This document shows, in pieces, positions 37,905 to 50,079 of a stretch of 64,000 nucleotides of DNA; the first letter of the stretch is position 1, and every line of letters begins with the position of its first letter. The notes beneath the pieces are model-generated. The model was not told where the DNA came from, searched no databases, and was given only the letters and a program-made list of their open reading frames with translations. The DNA comes from Schistosoma haematobium. Lineage: Eukaryota > Platyhelminthes > Trematoda > Strigeidida > Schistosomatidae. The stretch lies in NCBI RefSeq assembly GCF_000699445.3, contig NC_067195.1, positions 19,229,287 to 19,293,286 on the forward strand. Reading direction: 5' to 3'. The position numbers and the translations under genes were made by a program.

Positions 37905-38030
37905 GTCTAATGCAAGCTTTCTCACTCACTCCTGTTACCACTCGATGAGCATAGGCCGCCGACCAGGGCCCTCCAACCAAATCTGGCCTGGGCTATCCTT
38001 CCTAATAGTTTTCAAGTCCGAATATATTAT
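37905..38030 (-). mobile_element. SR2-like (RTE clade) 3' end
   Basis: The minus strand reads GGAAGGATAGCCCAGGCCAG, TTTGGTTGGAGGG and CTGGTCGGCGGCCTATGCTC, then GGTAACAGGAGTGAGTGAG. This matches the extreme 3' end of SR2-like ORF2 (compare 49.55-49.63 kb) and its short GTGAGTGAG-type tail. Only about 120 bases remain, so it is a severely 5'-truncated insertion, the usual outcome of target-primed reverse transcription. Confidence 0.7.
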
Positions 38031-38519
38031 TAACATAACTGTATCTAAGGGTATATTAATTTAATAGTTTACATGGGAAAACTTAGTGTTTCGTACAATT
38101 TATAATAATACATATTTAAGTCTGTTACGGCAACTGATCTTTGCACTATTAGGTCTTGCACCAGAATATTGATTTAACTCAGTCACATGCTTCATCTAGC
38201 TAAAGGACATATCAGTGGTTACTGTTGATTCATAATGATTTATGATTTTTCTGGTGTGTGGAACACTTATTCACAAATCTGGTTTAGTTTGAATCAACTT
38301 ATTTTTCATGTTTTCTCGTGTGACGATAACTATTCCGTTTCAGTATCAAAAAAAGTGTGATATCTAGCATTTTCAAGCACTTATTCATTCATTTAATGAG
38401 TGAATACTTCACTTAAGAGCGTAATTTTTACTAGAAACTTTATTTTAATCACACCATGAATCTCACAGTTAGTGATGATTGCACCATTCATATGTAGACG
38501 GGTATTTTTGTCAACCAAC

Positions 38520-39735
38520 TTTCTTTTTATTCATGTTCACTAACAAGTCGTAAGCGCTGAGAAAGTCTGCTCTGAGAATGGGTTGTTTTACTTGCGCAAC
38601 TGTAAAAATCCAGGTGAATCGTCATCGGATGCCGAGGTCTAAAACTGAAGATTGCTCTCCATAGGTCTCGATGATTGTTTCGCTGGCCGATCGAAGTGAC
38701 AACTTGGTGCTCGCAGTGTGCCGTCGTCATAAAAGTCCAAGCGGGATAATGCTTATTTCGGCTCCTGTATCGACTAAAAAGTCTGAGTCAGAAATACGGT
38801 CCCTGATATGGGAAAGACGGCTTGTGGTGTAGCCAGAAACAGGCGCCCCTAGTACTGTCTGGGTGGCTCGTTTCCCAGATTGTCATTGGTGGTGGTTGTG
38901 AATGTGCACGGCCATGTGCGACATCGTGCCTTTGCACCATAGTTTTGGTGATACCAGCAAATTCCGAAGGTTTGCTTAGGTGATTGAGAACGCTGCCTCG
39001 AAAATGATCTTTGTCTGGACGGTGATCTTGGTCGCCTGATTTGTACTGTGGCTATCGTCGCTTTTAATGATGCTAGCTGATTTGGCAGTTCCGTTAGCTG
39101 TTGTTGGAACATGGCTGTGCTACCTATATCACTTCTTTCAGCAGCTTGTACTGAGTTTACGCTATGGCTATTTGGGTAGATTTCTACCGTTTTGTCAGCA
39201 ATATCCGCTAAATCATCTAAGGCAACTGAATTTCCTGACACACTAAGGATTTGTCTCACATTATTTGGTGAGCGTTGAAACCACATTTGCTTTAGAAGGG
39301 CTTCGTCTAACTTGTATGAACCCGCTAGTTGTTTCATAAGCCGTAAAAACTGTGAGGGTTTCTTGTCTCCAAGTTCGCATGCCCTTAACTGTTGTTATAA
39401 TCCTTTTTTGTCAGAGACTGAGGTGGCAGCAGCTTTTATTTTACCATATGGCTCGTTCTCCGGCACCTGATTAATTAAATCCCCAACTTCGGCAGCGATT
39501 TTGATGAGGAGTGCACTGACTACGTACTCATATTTTGTCGCGTATGAACAGATTCCTCTAGATATATAGATATGGATTTATAAATAAGGCCTCTATTTGA
39601 GCAAACCAGACTCTTGGGTTGTTAGCACCGTATGTTGGGAGTCTGAATTCGGCGATAGCATTAACTATACTTAAGATAGGGTCGGACAAGTTTGCTAGTG
39701 AATTAGGAACGTTAACATGGGGACCTTCCATATCG
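38520..39735 (-). pseudogene. Ty3/Gypsy-type Gag-protease remnant
   Basis: From high to low coordinates on the minus strand, a Gag start (MEGPHVNVPN, about 39733) leads to RLPTYGANNPRVWFAQIEA. After a frame change come YEYVVSALLIKIAAEVGDLI, then MKQLAGSYKLDEALLKQMWF and LDDLADIADKTVEIYP. An Arg/Ser-rich stretch with an unusual zinc knuckle (CWYHQNYGAKARC) ends near 38860. The retroviral-type aspartic protease follows: FLVDTGAEISIIP at about 38790-38750 has the catalytic DTGA. A frameshift and a degraded ILGADFL-like end follow at about 38530. One in-frame stop (about 39398) and at least two frameshifts make it non-functional. RT, integrase and LTRs are absent. Gag packages the element's RNA and the protease would process the polyprotein. 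Confidence 0.8.
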
Positions 39736-40125
39736 CTAAGTTTATTTGGAGAGTATACACTATATGGAAAATAAACTGACGAGTCAGGTAAAACAGACAA
39801 TATAGCAAATAAAATAAGCACTGGTGGACCAAAAATTATATCAACTCAAAAATGACAATAACGTTATTAAGTCCACAAGTTAATGTTCTAATACATCAAT
39901 TATAATTTATAAACAGAAAGAAAAGTTATGGGACGTTACTTAAATCAGAAGGCTTTGACGTTTTCGAGCTGCATTTGGTACCATAATCCACAATTATGGG
40001 TAGTTAATAATTCCGATAAGGTTGTTGTAATCCAAATCCACCACAAACCTACCAGAGGCTAAACATTGCAAAGAAGACGTGTTCATTTATCAGAGAATGA
40101 AAGTAAAACACGATAAAGTTGGATA
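39736..40125. other. Region upstream of the Gypsy remnant, no LTR recognised
   Basis: The frame of the Gag remnant stays open upstream to 39821, but composition changes there. I see no TG...CA-bounded LTR or convincing primer-binding site. Confidence 0.35.
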
Positions 40126-40129
40126 CTAA

Positions 40130-40305
40130 TCAGTAGTAAAATCCATGACATTTATTTCGTCCTATTTGAAACTTATCGGATGGATTCATCTACACCTAGG
40201 AATTAATGTTCACTTTGAGACTCAAACTCAGTATCTTCTGCTCCAAACACCTAACGCGTTATCCACCTAGCTACCGCGTCTAGCTAAACACTATCTTGAG
40301 CGACA
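40130..40305 (-). repeat. Sm-alpha-type hammerhead SINE
   Basis: On the minus strand a tRNA-like head has an A-box-like GGTAGCTAGGTGGATAACG and a B-box-like GAGTTTGAGTC (about 40214-40285), typical of RNA polymerase III internal promoters. It is followed by the Sm-alpha hammerhead: CCGATAAGTTTCAAATAGG, ACGAAATAAATGTCATGG (about 40142-40186). The catalytic strand differs from CTGATGA at two positions, while GAAA and the GTC cleavage triplet are kept. Activity is uncertain. Confidence 0.75.
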
Positions 40306-42699
40306 GGTATGAATCTTTATTTGTAAGGGTCACACATAGAAAATTATTCAGATATAACAACAGAGACTAATCATCTCCAACCTTCAACATCAACAACCAG
40401 AAAATATAACCATCCACAGATAAAAACATGATAAATATAAATTTTTGTTTTTCTTAGTACGTAATTTTTCGCCTCATCAATAATATAGACTGTGTAGTTA
40501 AGACGTTAACAACATGCATGGTGTGATGTGGTGAAATTTAGTATACTTTTTATCAGACAGCTCATTCAATATTTGTTTTGTCTCATATAGAAAAGAGTAT
40601 AATTTTAATGTTTCAGGTAGAAAGGATGTATGATGAGTTTGTGTTGACTTAATCTACATTATAGAATATGATAACGTCTGTGGAAATTTTTGTGTTCAAA
40701 TCAAGTTTTAACGAACCAATCAGATACCATAATAACTATCCATTTTATTCAGTTTTACTTGAATAACTACACACACGAACACACAAGTAAACAAGTACTT
40801 GTGTGTCTGTACTTATTAAATTAAAATCTCTTATAGTCTAGTACTGAACATGACATCATTTATATTTCAGCTAATTTCATGGTTGTGTACAATCTATGAT
40901 TGTAGAATCGTTAATAAACTCGAAGATGAAAATGGTGATTATATAGAATGTCTAAACTATTCAGCCTAGATTGTAGAGATAAGGGTAGTGACGTGTTAGG
41001 AAATATAGAAATATAAACAAGCATTGATTGGTGTTATGTTACAATGTCATGTCAGTGTATTATATTCATATCGAAGTAGACACTAATGTTTTGTTGAATG
41101 TAATATAACTAGATATTTTTAATGTTTTATTTTGAACATATTTGTTGGATGGCAGCTCTTATTTTACCCGTTCACAGAAGCGTTCATACAGATTGTCCAT
41201 CAAAGACTATAGACATCAGTAGATTAGCTATAACTTCTGTACCAATGTTTAAACAATTTAGTTAAGGAACTCATGTATACATCATTTGATCGTGGCCTGT
41301 AGAAATTGATTGACAGATTGCCATGTTCATTAAAATTCCAGTCTTTCTAGATGTTAATAAAAACGACAGAACAGTGTAGCTCCCAATGAACAGTCTTCAA
41401 ATACAAATATGGACTTTAACAAGAATTATTTAAACAAAAAGTGATTTCACATTGAGTTGTACACATACCGAATAACACAAGTAACGTGTTTCGACAATTT
41501 ACTTCTAAATTAGCTTCCATTATAGTTCCTAATACTCGATTAGACCTATAGTTCCATTATATACTGTTTTAACTCGAAAACTGTGTGTCGCATGCTATTT
41601 CGAATGTACATTACATGCTCATTTGACTGATTTGTCACAACTGAGTTAATTGCTTGTTTAAAAACTATCATTGAAGTTTTCAGAACATAAATAAAGTGGA
41701 AAACTTGCAATTCATAATTTTCAACTTAATGTTACAACATGAAAATAGTAAAGATTAAATATTTTCCTTACCATTGAAATATGGAGTTTTCGTTGTGTGA
41801 ACGTGTTTGATTGTAGCTGTATAACAAATGTCAATTTCTGACAGAACAAAAATCTGTCAAAATCTAATTTATACAGTAAACTTCTAATTACGTAGCGTTA
41901 ATGTCATTTTGTCTCATTTGTATAACATTCACATTGATACTTTCAGTGTAACAGCCATTCACTTAAATCAATCTAAGAATAGAAAATTTGTCGAAAAGTG
42001 TTACTATATCCATTGTAACGTGAGATTGATTTCTGTTTCCGGACATTATAATTTATCCAACATTTACGTCATTAGTAGTATGTATATATGTACACATATT
42101 ATATAGGCTGTCATGATGTCATAAATTCTGTGTCTGGACATATAATCATGTGAACATCCGATGATATGTACACGTTTTTGTCGACAATTCCAAATTTACG
42201 TAATTATTGCTATTCATCAAGGAATGACAACATTCCTTCGTTAATCTTTTTTTCCAAATATTTCAAATCATTGTAAATTTAGATCAGGTAGTAATTAAGA
42301 ATAGACAATTTAGAATGTAAAACAAATGAATAACGTGCTTCTATTCAAATGTTATACATTTGTCAGTGTGTGCATACTGATGAACTAGTAGTGATCACTT
42401 TGTTTAGATGATTTATCTGGCTGCCATTTTACGTTACCATGTGAACAATTCCAAGCTGTTAAAATGACAGTTGTGACTGTGTGACTGAAGTGTGATTATA
42501 TGTTAAAGGATTTCAGAGATTGCTGAATTCGTAGTTATACATCACTCCTGTAATTTCATTAGTTTTAAATAATATGAAATTTGTCTTTTGACCAAATGGC
42601 AGCCTAATTTTAAAAGTTTATTAGTTTTCTGTTCTATGATAACCCGACTTTTGCCTCTTGATAAGAATGTACTATGTATTTTTGTTGTTTCGTGACCAT
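40306..42699. other. No gene recognised
   Basis: A/T-rich sequence. No coding exon or known repeat was identified; the open stretch at 41909-42106 has no motif. Confidence 0.4.
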
Positions 42700-42734
42700 A
42701 ACTGATATGTTATGGTCATCGTTAAATTGATTAT

Positions 42735-42812
42735 AGATTACCATTCGTGGGAAAACACAAATCTCACGAGGCGAGATCGTGGATGCGCACTGCTGAAGAG
42801 TCCCAAAAATGT
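42735..42812 (+). repeat. Truncated hammerhead SINE
   Basis: A short plus-strand piece reads CTCACGAGGCGAGATCGTGG, ATGCGCACTGCTGAAGAGTC. It covers the post-tRNA segment and the 5' half of the ribozyme, then breaks off in stem II. The GAAA half is missing, so it cannot cleave alone. Confidence 0.65.
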
Positions 42813-42944
42813 GACTTAATGTAATCAATCATTCTCATTTGAAATTTCATTTACATTTTGTTATCAAGTTAGAAAATAGTCGAAGTTGGAAATTTATGAC
42901 CGATGGATTTAAATGGAAATCATATACTCTATGCTGATTTACAT

Positions 42945-43080
42945 TTTTATCAGAATCCCGCAAGCGAGATCGTGGCTGCACACTGCCGAGGAGTCCCATA
43001 TTAGGACGAAACGGTCGTCCAGTGCTTCCAGGTTTTCCATGGTGGTATAGCTTTAAATGACTCATCAATTCAGCCATTAA
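42945..43080 (+). repeat. Hammerhead SINE, ribozyme and tail
   Basis: Plus strand: CGAGATCGTGGCTGCACACT leads into the ribozyme (CCGAGGA, GTCC with loop CATATTA and GGAC, GAAACGGTCGTC) and the tail with GGTTTTCCATGGTGG. The core has one change (CTGAGGA to CCGAGGA). The tRNA-like head is absent, and the preceding bases are a remnant B-box end (CAGAATCCCGCAAG). Confidence 0.75.
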
Positions 43081-44739
43081 TTTATGTTTTTATTTGATGA
43101 AATAATATTGTTTCTTTTAAAAATTTGTATTGAAATAATGTTTGTTTGAGTGTATCATGTACTATCGACATATTTCTCTTAAATCTTGGATCCAGGTTAT
43201 TAAATTAATTATTGTTACAGATCACCCAAACACTCGCTGATAGACTAATTCACATCTTATTATTCATATCTTGGGGAACTAAAAATATTATTTTTATGGT
43301 AATGCCGTCCTCTTCTAGTGTTTGGTATACCCTAGTTAATGATACTTCGTTTTTCATGTCCTAAATCAGAATAAGAACTGAAAGGGAACAGTATATATTC
43401 CAAAGCGCCTGATCAGCAAAGATCCATTAGTAAAAACATTAAAGCTTATATGTAATTCTAATAAGAATATTTTAGTATGTTCTTAATGCTCTCATTAGAG
43501 TCAGTAGATTGAGAAATAGCCTGACCAGCGTGTTCCCAATTGATCCTGACCTAAGCATGCAATAGTTAGGACTCTGTTTTTGCTAACGGGTAACATGAAG
43601 ACAACTATCTTGCTCCTCTCCATCGTAATTATAAGCATTTATGGGGCTAGATTTCACTTGAATTCTCAGAAAATGTTTTACTGTTTGATTTTGAATATTA
43701 TTGTTAATATTATTACATTGAAAAAGTTCAAAAAACATCAGAGGCTACCTTAGAAAAATGAATCATGAAAACTCTACTGTCCAGTTAAACAAAGATATAC
43801 TTAATTAAAGCAACCAGACTTTTTCAAAAATTCAGAAGACGAGACAAGAAAATGCAATGCATTGCACTTTGCCACTTAACTTATTGTTATGGAGTAAGAC
43901 AAAAAAACACAGGTAAGAACAATGAAGATATGAAATTGAAAATTGGAGAAATATTATATCTAATGGGATTCTGGATTAGTCAACATAACTAACTAAGATG
44001 AATGAAAGGAATTGGCAACTATGCTCCTCTATAACAATAGGTCATAGAAATGGCCTCAACACAATTTCGGAATCAATGTACATAAATTTTGTGAGATATT
44101 ACTTTTTAGATTTCTGCAAACCCCAGTTGTTAGAAAATTTGTTCTTAATTCTTACTTGTCTTCATAATTCTCAATCTATTTTTAATTCTAGGTATGCGAC
44201 GTGAAAATTTGTTATTCCCTTTAATATTACGTCACCAGACTGTGTCTGTCTCTCACATTTGCAATTATCACCTTTTGTTTAGTAACACTTTTCTAGGTTT
44301 TGTGTTTAAATATTATAATAAGTAACACTGTGTTCAGATTTTTCGAATTGTACTGAGCAAATACACATAAAATTTATCAAACTAATTTTGTTTTCTGTCC
44401 CGAATTTTCCATATTTTCACTCATTTATTCATCTACTTTTGTTTTTTCTGTTTTCCACAGTCTTCTTGTTACCCTAGATAGCAGACATTTTCGGATATCA
44501 TTAAGAGAATAACAAAATTAAGTAGGAATTGGGTTTTGTTCCTAACATCATATATATTATAGTAATTGGCTTTTACATTTATTAAAATAACCCATTATGT
44601 CAATGAATAAAAATAAAGGTTATTCAATGAGGAAAATTTTCTTTTGGACGAAATCATCTACTTAAGCTGTACATTCGTATTTATAGTTATATGGAAAATA
44701 TTTATCTAGAATTTCCATAGCTGGGTCCCACTGAGTAGA
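43081..44739. other. No gene recognised
   Basis: A/T-rich sequence with no coding signature; the frame at 43998-44204 has no motif. Confidence 0.4.
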
Positions 44740-45400
44740 AAGAGTAAATTAATTTACTCTTTATCCTCAAAGATCAGGCGAATATATTCTACTGATACGA
44801 TGGATGAGGAACTACTTCAACATCGTCAGACTCTCATTAGGAATGGTTTTCCACCTTGATTTGTCGATAGTAAATTAACACCTAGATATCGTCCGGAAAA
44901 AGCACTGACAGTACAAAAGAAAACTCTTTTTATGAATATGGAATTTAAAGAAGATATGACTGCTGAAATCTTGAATAAACGGATTCCAAAATAGTTGAAT
45001 AAAAGATTCTACTTAGCTAAGCTCCGAAATTTTTTCTGGAACCAGCCTACCATTCACCGATGCGTTAAGGATAAACTTCCGCTTTGGGTCACATCAATGT
45101 GCATCTATAAATTTACTTGCCCATGTGGGGCAGGTTACATTGGCCATACAAAGCGATTACTTTCTAAATGCATCTCAGAACACAACCCGGCATATCCTTT
45201 AAGAGGAGAATGCAAAACAATTACTAGTTCAATACAAGGGCATTTAATCAACTATGGACACATCACTCCAAACGAGTCTTCTTTTAAAGTAATCTACACA
45301 CTCAAAGGAACTGGATCGAAGGGAAGTGAAATCAAACTCTTATGCACTACTGAGGCATTGGCAATCCACCAACTCTAGGCCGAACTCTGAGTGCAAAATC
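44740..45400 (+). pseudogene. Penelope-like element C-terminal part with GIY-YIG endonuclease
   Basis: From about 44745 the frame reads a linker (TMDEELLQHRQTLIRNGFPP, stop, YRPEKALTVQKKTLF). After another stop, a 127-codon stretch from 44995 to 45378 follows. It contains FWNQPTIHRCVKDKLPLWVT and then MCIYKFTCPCGAGYIGHTKR, with the Cys-x-Cys and GYIG-x-T-x-R of Penelope GIY-YIG nucleases. It ends TEALAIHQL. In a live element this domain nicks the target for reverse transcription. The conserved second-motif Arg is missing: KCISEHNP stands where RIKEH is usual. Stops upstream and absence of the RT domain make this a 5'-truncated, dead copy. Confidence 0.85.
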
Positions 45401-45561
45401 GATTCGTTCAACCTCTCATCTTTCGTTGGCCCTAATTCCCTTTAGTAGTATGTCTCGGCATTTTTCCTTTCTTTTTTTATTTGATTGTTATTGATTTTTC
45501 GGATTATTGTTTTGCAGTTTTAAACTCTAATCACTTATTATTATTACCTTAAGTTTTCTTG

Positions 45562-45989
45562 ATTATTCACTTTTTCAATGGTTAAGATCATGGGTCAATT
45601 GAAGCTAAACCACCATGGAAAACCTGGAAGCACTAGACGGCCGTTTCGCCCTACCGTGGGACTCCTCAGAAGTGCGCATCCGTGACCTCGCCCTCTGCAA
45701 GACTCGAACCCAGAACCTACTGGTTTCGCGCGCGAGCACTTAACCACTATACCACTGAGCCGGCATCCAACGATGTTAATGTCTAACTTCAACTCATCCA
45801 CGAAATTGAGTGACACATACACCATTGTTTTCAGTGAGTTACTATCTCACAATAGACCTGGTTGAACTCCACTGGTCACTACTTCTCACTGGAACTTCAG
45901 GATATACCTCGTGAAGCCAATCACTTATGATCTTAACCATTGAAATTACTATAATATCTACAAAACCCATCTGATATTATTCACTTTTT
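45562..45989 (-). repeat. Near-complete hammerhead SINE with 14-bp target-site duplication
   Basis: A 400-bp element (45576-45975) lies between two exact copies of ATTATTCACTTTTT (45562-45575 and 45976-45989). On the minus strand, 5' to 3', it holds a terminal segment (ATCAGATGGGTTTTGTAG), an unknown middle (GAAGTAGTGACCAGTGGAG), and a tRNA-like head with GCCGGCTCAGTGGTATAGTG (A box) and GGGTTCGAGTCTTG (B box). The ribozyme and a tail follow. Ribozyme residues are complete: CTGAGGA (45669-45663), GAAA (45647-45644), cleavage triplet GTC (45638-45636), with four-pair stem II (one G-T wobble) and five-pair stem I. The terminal 16 bases at each side are inverted repeats (CAATGGTTAAGATCAT). The duplication indicates target-primed insertion by a partner LINE. 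Confidence 0.9.
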
Positions 45990-48759
45990 ATTATTATGAC
46001 CTTTATGTTAGTCGCTTTTCTTCATATCTGTCAATTGGACAATTATCTGATCCATAAATTATTTTCATCCTTATATTCCTTCCTTACCCTCTAATTATTG
46101 CATAACCTCATTTGATAATAAGAGTCTCGAATCAATTTATGATGTGATCTTTTTTATCCTTCTATAGACATATATTTTCTATATAGATGCGAATGTACAG
46201 CTTAAGTAAATGATTTCGTCGAAAAGAAAATTTTCTTCGTTGAATTCTCTTTATACTTATTGATTACTTGGGAAATAAGAGGAGGAAGACAGAAAATTTA
46301 GTCGAATAATGTTTTTTGTGAAGTGGCTTTTCAGTCAATCGGTAGGTATCTTTTCATTTGTATCCTTTGTTCATTGATAGTTATCTGTAATGGGAAAACT
46401 CTATTATTGAAGAAAATCAATCATAAATTAAACAGTACACTTTTCTTGTAGCGGACGAGTTGGTTATAATCAAAATACAGCCTGGCACAAATGTCCGTTA
46501 GTCCAAATTCCCATACCATATTGAAGCGACAAAATGAACAGTAAGAAACAAAATAACAGTAATGGTAATGACGAAAAGAAAGAGTAATTGTTGAGAATAG
46601 GGTTCGAAAAAACAGATTAAGAAGTTTTGTAAGAAGGAATACTGTAATTCGAAATCTGAAAATGAAGACTGAATGAATCTGCCCCATTATTACCTATTTT
46701 AAAACATTTCACCTAACTTCTGTAAACACTGACCACAGTTATCTCCCTAATCTTAACTACGTAGCCAACATCTAACAACATGGCTTAGACCAATATTCAG
46801 TGATTTACTTCATAGAGTATTACCAGGTTCTTTTGTTCTGAACAGTGATCAATTTCATTGTGTTTGGTCAACGGTACTGAAATAATTTTAGTGATCATCT
46901 CTACTAAACAATTAAGAAGCTAAATAGCTTAGTCTTACGAAATTCTAGGTGTTTAGAGGTGACTAACAGAAAACCCTAGACTTAACATTAATTTCTCAAT
47001 GAGCCAGAACTGTCTTATTTATATATTGATCATAGTTACTGTCATAGACTGATTTAAAAAAGAATAAGTCAGATAAAAGACACATTTCTTCGGCTGCCCT
47101 AAGCTACCGTTTTTATCAGCTGAAATAAAAATAATCTACAAATTCAAGTTTTTCGTTTCTAGTCACACATAAAACACACAAACCTGGATGGTAACAAATT
47201 CACACAATGAATAAATCATACATATGAAATGTCTATATATTACCGATGCTGTGTTTTTTTCACATCTACAAAGTATTTTATATCAAACAATAAATAAAAG
47301 AGTTCGTTGATAATGTAATTAATAAATAACTATGATAAACAGAAATTTGTTCTTACCAAACGAACCAACGATCAATGTACTATTAAATAATACTTCAAAA
47401 GAGGGTGAACTGTCTTCCGCATATAATTTTTCCCAATCTATCTATTCAAACTGAACCATTGAAAAGTGGACAGTACTGGAAGACTATTTCCTTCTAGCTT
47501 TGACACTTCAATACTCTAAGACCACAGTCTCCTTTAGAAATCAAACAGAGAACCTTAAATTCTCATTCGTACAGTATAATATTTAGATCATTCAAATGGT
47601 TTTTAATGATCAAAATTTTAAAATCTAATCAACTGACAAAGTACAAAATGACAGTTATCCAATATCAACGATGATATATATCTCATTCAAAGTGAAATTC
47701 AAATTTACTGATCATTTTACTGGATTTTTATTGTGTCTCGTTTTAAATTATTACACTTTACAATCTGAACTCATTTAAAGCATCTTTGAAGACCAGACAG
47801 CATTGGGCACCTCTATCAGTTCGTATAGAGAACTGTCATAAAATTCTAATCTTGACAAATTAGTCAAATAATATAAACGCATTGTTTATCTTTACTTTTA
47901 TTGTTTAAAACTTATTGTGATAATTAGAAGTATTTGAATTATGGTATGAAATAAGAGTTCCAGAGATAGCGTAATCGGATCAAGTAGTACTAGATAACCA
48001 CAAACGAATGTACTGTATTTAGAATTTGAAATCAAGCATTCAACAAGTACAAAAGAATCATTAGTTCATTCAAATACCACACTTCTTATGCAGAGTTTTC
48101 TTCACTGTTTTATACATCATTCATAATATTTTTCAACTTTTCGTGAAATTTTCGCCATTAATTTTGAATAAATCATTGTTTGTATGAAACAAACAGACAA
48201 AAACAAGCAAAACAAAATAAATTTAGTTTTCCAATCCAATTTAGCATCAATTTTTAGTTGATTTTTATCTTACAAAATTTTGTACTTGTAATAAATTCAT
48301 TCCCATTATCTGTTATTATTTTGTTCTCATTCTAGATACATTTACAGAAAAATTCATTCTTTCTACTTTTTAAAAAAAAAATAAATAATCACCTTAATAA
48401 AACAAACAAATAACATTTACCATCCTAAATCATACTGTTTGTTTTTTGTTTGTTTTTTTTGTTTAAAGAAATAAATAAAACTGCATTGAAACGTCATTAA
48501 TCCATGATCATGTTGTTGTTCAATGATCAAGAATTATTGTTATTATTTGTTGTTTCGTTTCGTTTCGTTTTTTTTTTGGTCTTATTCTGAGTGATTTTCG
48601 ACAGTGGATTTAAATGAGCAATTTTTTTCACACTTGACCTTGATTTAAGACATCATGTCTAGACAACATATTTTTATATTGCAAGGAAAAATAAGCGAAC
48701 AAAATGTCTGTTGATGAAAAAATAATAACGTGTTTGGCGCATACTTAAATATACATTTA

Positions 48760-48763
<4 letters not shown>
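45990..48763. other. No gene recognised; faint SINE trace
   Basis: A/T-rich sequence. A stretch at about 47455-47575 keeps the order of a minus-strand SINE (GGACAGTACTGGAAGACTA, then CAGAGAACCTTAAATTCTC) but is too diverged to be sure. A short TTTCG repeat lies near 48555. Confidence 0.35.

Positions 48764-48812
<49 letters not shown>
48764..48812. repeat. (TA)n microsatellite
   Basis: TA dinucleotide run of about 49 bases. Confidence 0.95.
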
Positions 48813-48816
<4 letters not shown>

Positions 48817-49084
48817 TTCAGTTGCCGAAACCAAGAGAAATATTGAATATGCTTTTTTAAAGTGATTGATTGTTAATAAAACATTTGATGAGTTCTACAA
48901 TGTAATTTGTTTCTTATAATATTTCACACCTAGACAGGTAAATATGTAAAGAATTTCGAAAATTGATAAAGATATTTAAAACAAAAATTATTTATTCATA
49001 ACTCTACTTTATTGATTATCATTTCGTATTAAAGATCTTGGTAATTCATCTAAAAATAAGATACACCTAATGAGCGTACGAATA

Positions 49085-49645
49085 AGTTTTTTTCTGGTTA
49101 GCGTTTTTTTTAGCGAGTTAATTTTCTACGGGATTGGATTGTTAACCCTATGCCACAACTGAAGAACATCTGGAACTCAAAACAATTGTCAACCAACATC
49201 AAGGTCAGAATTTCCAATGCACATGTCAAGACAATTCTACTGTATGAGGTAGAAACTTAGAGAACTACGAAAGCTATCATCCAGTTGTCTACACAAAATA
49301 CTTCGGATTCGTTGGTCGGACACTATTAGCAACAACCTACTGTGGGAGAGAACAAACTATATCCCAGTGGAGGAAGAAATCAGGAAGAAGTACTGGAAGT
49401 GGATAGGACACACATTGAGGAAAGCACCCAACTTTGTCAGAAGGCGAGCCCTCACATGGAACCCTTAAGGCCAAAGAAAAAGAGGAAGACCAAAGAACAT
49501 ATTACGTTGAGAAATGGAGACAGACATGAGAAAAATGAACAAAAATTGGATAGAACTGGAAAGGAAGGCCCAGGACAGAGTGGGTTGGAGAATGCTGGTC
49601 GGAGACCTATGCCACATTGGGAGTAACAAGCGTAAGTAAGTAAGT
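49085..49645 (+). mobile_element. SR2-like 3' end with an inverted piece of its own 5' leader
   Basis: Bases 49095-49160 are the reverse complement of the SR2-like 5' leader (TTCTGGTTAGCG, then CTACGGGATTGGATTGTTAA). They are followed directly by the plus-strand ORF2 end. That part translates to segments such as NIKVRISNAHVKTILLYE, then [31 protein letters not shown] and [13 protein letters not shown]. It ends with the AAGCGTAAGTAAGTAAG tail at about 49635. An inverted 5' part joined to the 3' part with the middle missing is the pattern left by twin priming. Stops and frame changes make the ORF non-functional. Confidence 0.75.
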
Positions 49646-50079
49646 AGGTAACTGAGCATACGAGAATCTTTTCGATATGTATATATGACAATGAAGATTG
49701 ATTAGTTACATTCTTGAGCATTACAAAAGGGGAAATTACAAACCCTTACCTTCATACACGTTGAAGAAGTTATCAGTCATCCAAGGTTAGTAGACCAATG
49801 TATAATGCACCATGTATTTAGAGTGAAAGGTATTGGTCTCATAAGTATTGTAAAACCGAAAATCTTAGGAAACCTTGTTTTAAACAGATCAGTTATTTAG
49901 AAACAATTAAAAACACAGAGTAATATTTGAAAACAGACAAAAAGTATAATGTAGTCCTCGTTCATTGCCTGTGGTGGATAACTATTTCGCAGCTCAAATA
50001 GTTGAACTCCCCTTGTCACAGCTTTCCACTAGAACCCAAGGAATCGAATCACCAAAAAGCATATGATTATTAGTATGGG
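49646..50079. other. No gene recognised
   Basis: Nothing identifiable between the SR2-like copy and an old SINE. Confidence 0.4.

Noticed and set aside
45562..45989. Cut-and-paste DNA transposon (MITE) because of terminal inverted repeats
   Set aside because: The 14-bp target duplication, the tRNA-like promoter and the variable end points fit a retroposon better; the inverted ends are explained by the tail-derived 5' arm.
49452..49721. Minus-strand frames over the SR2-like 3' end
   Set aside because: Antisense shadows of the plus-strand ORF2 end.
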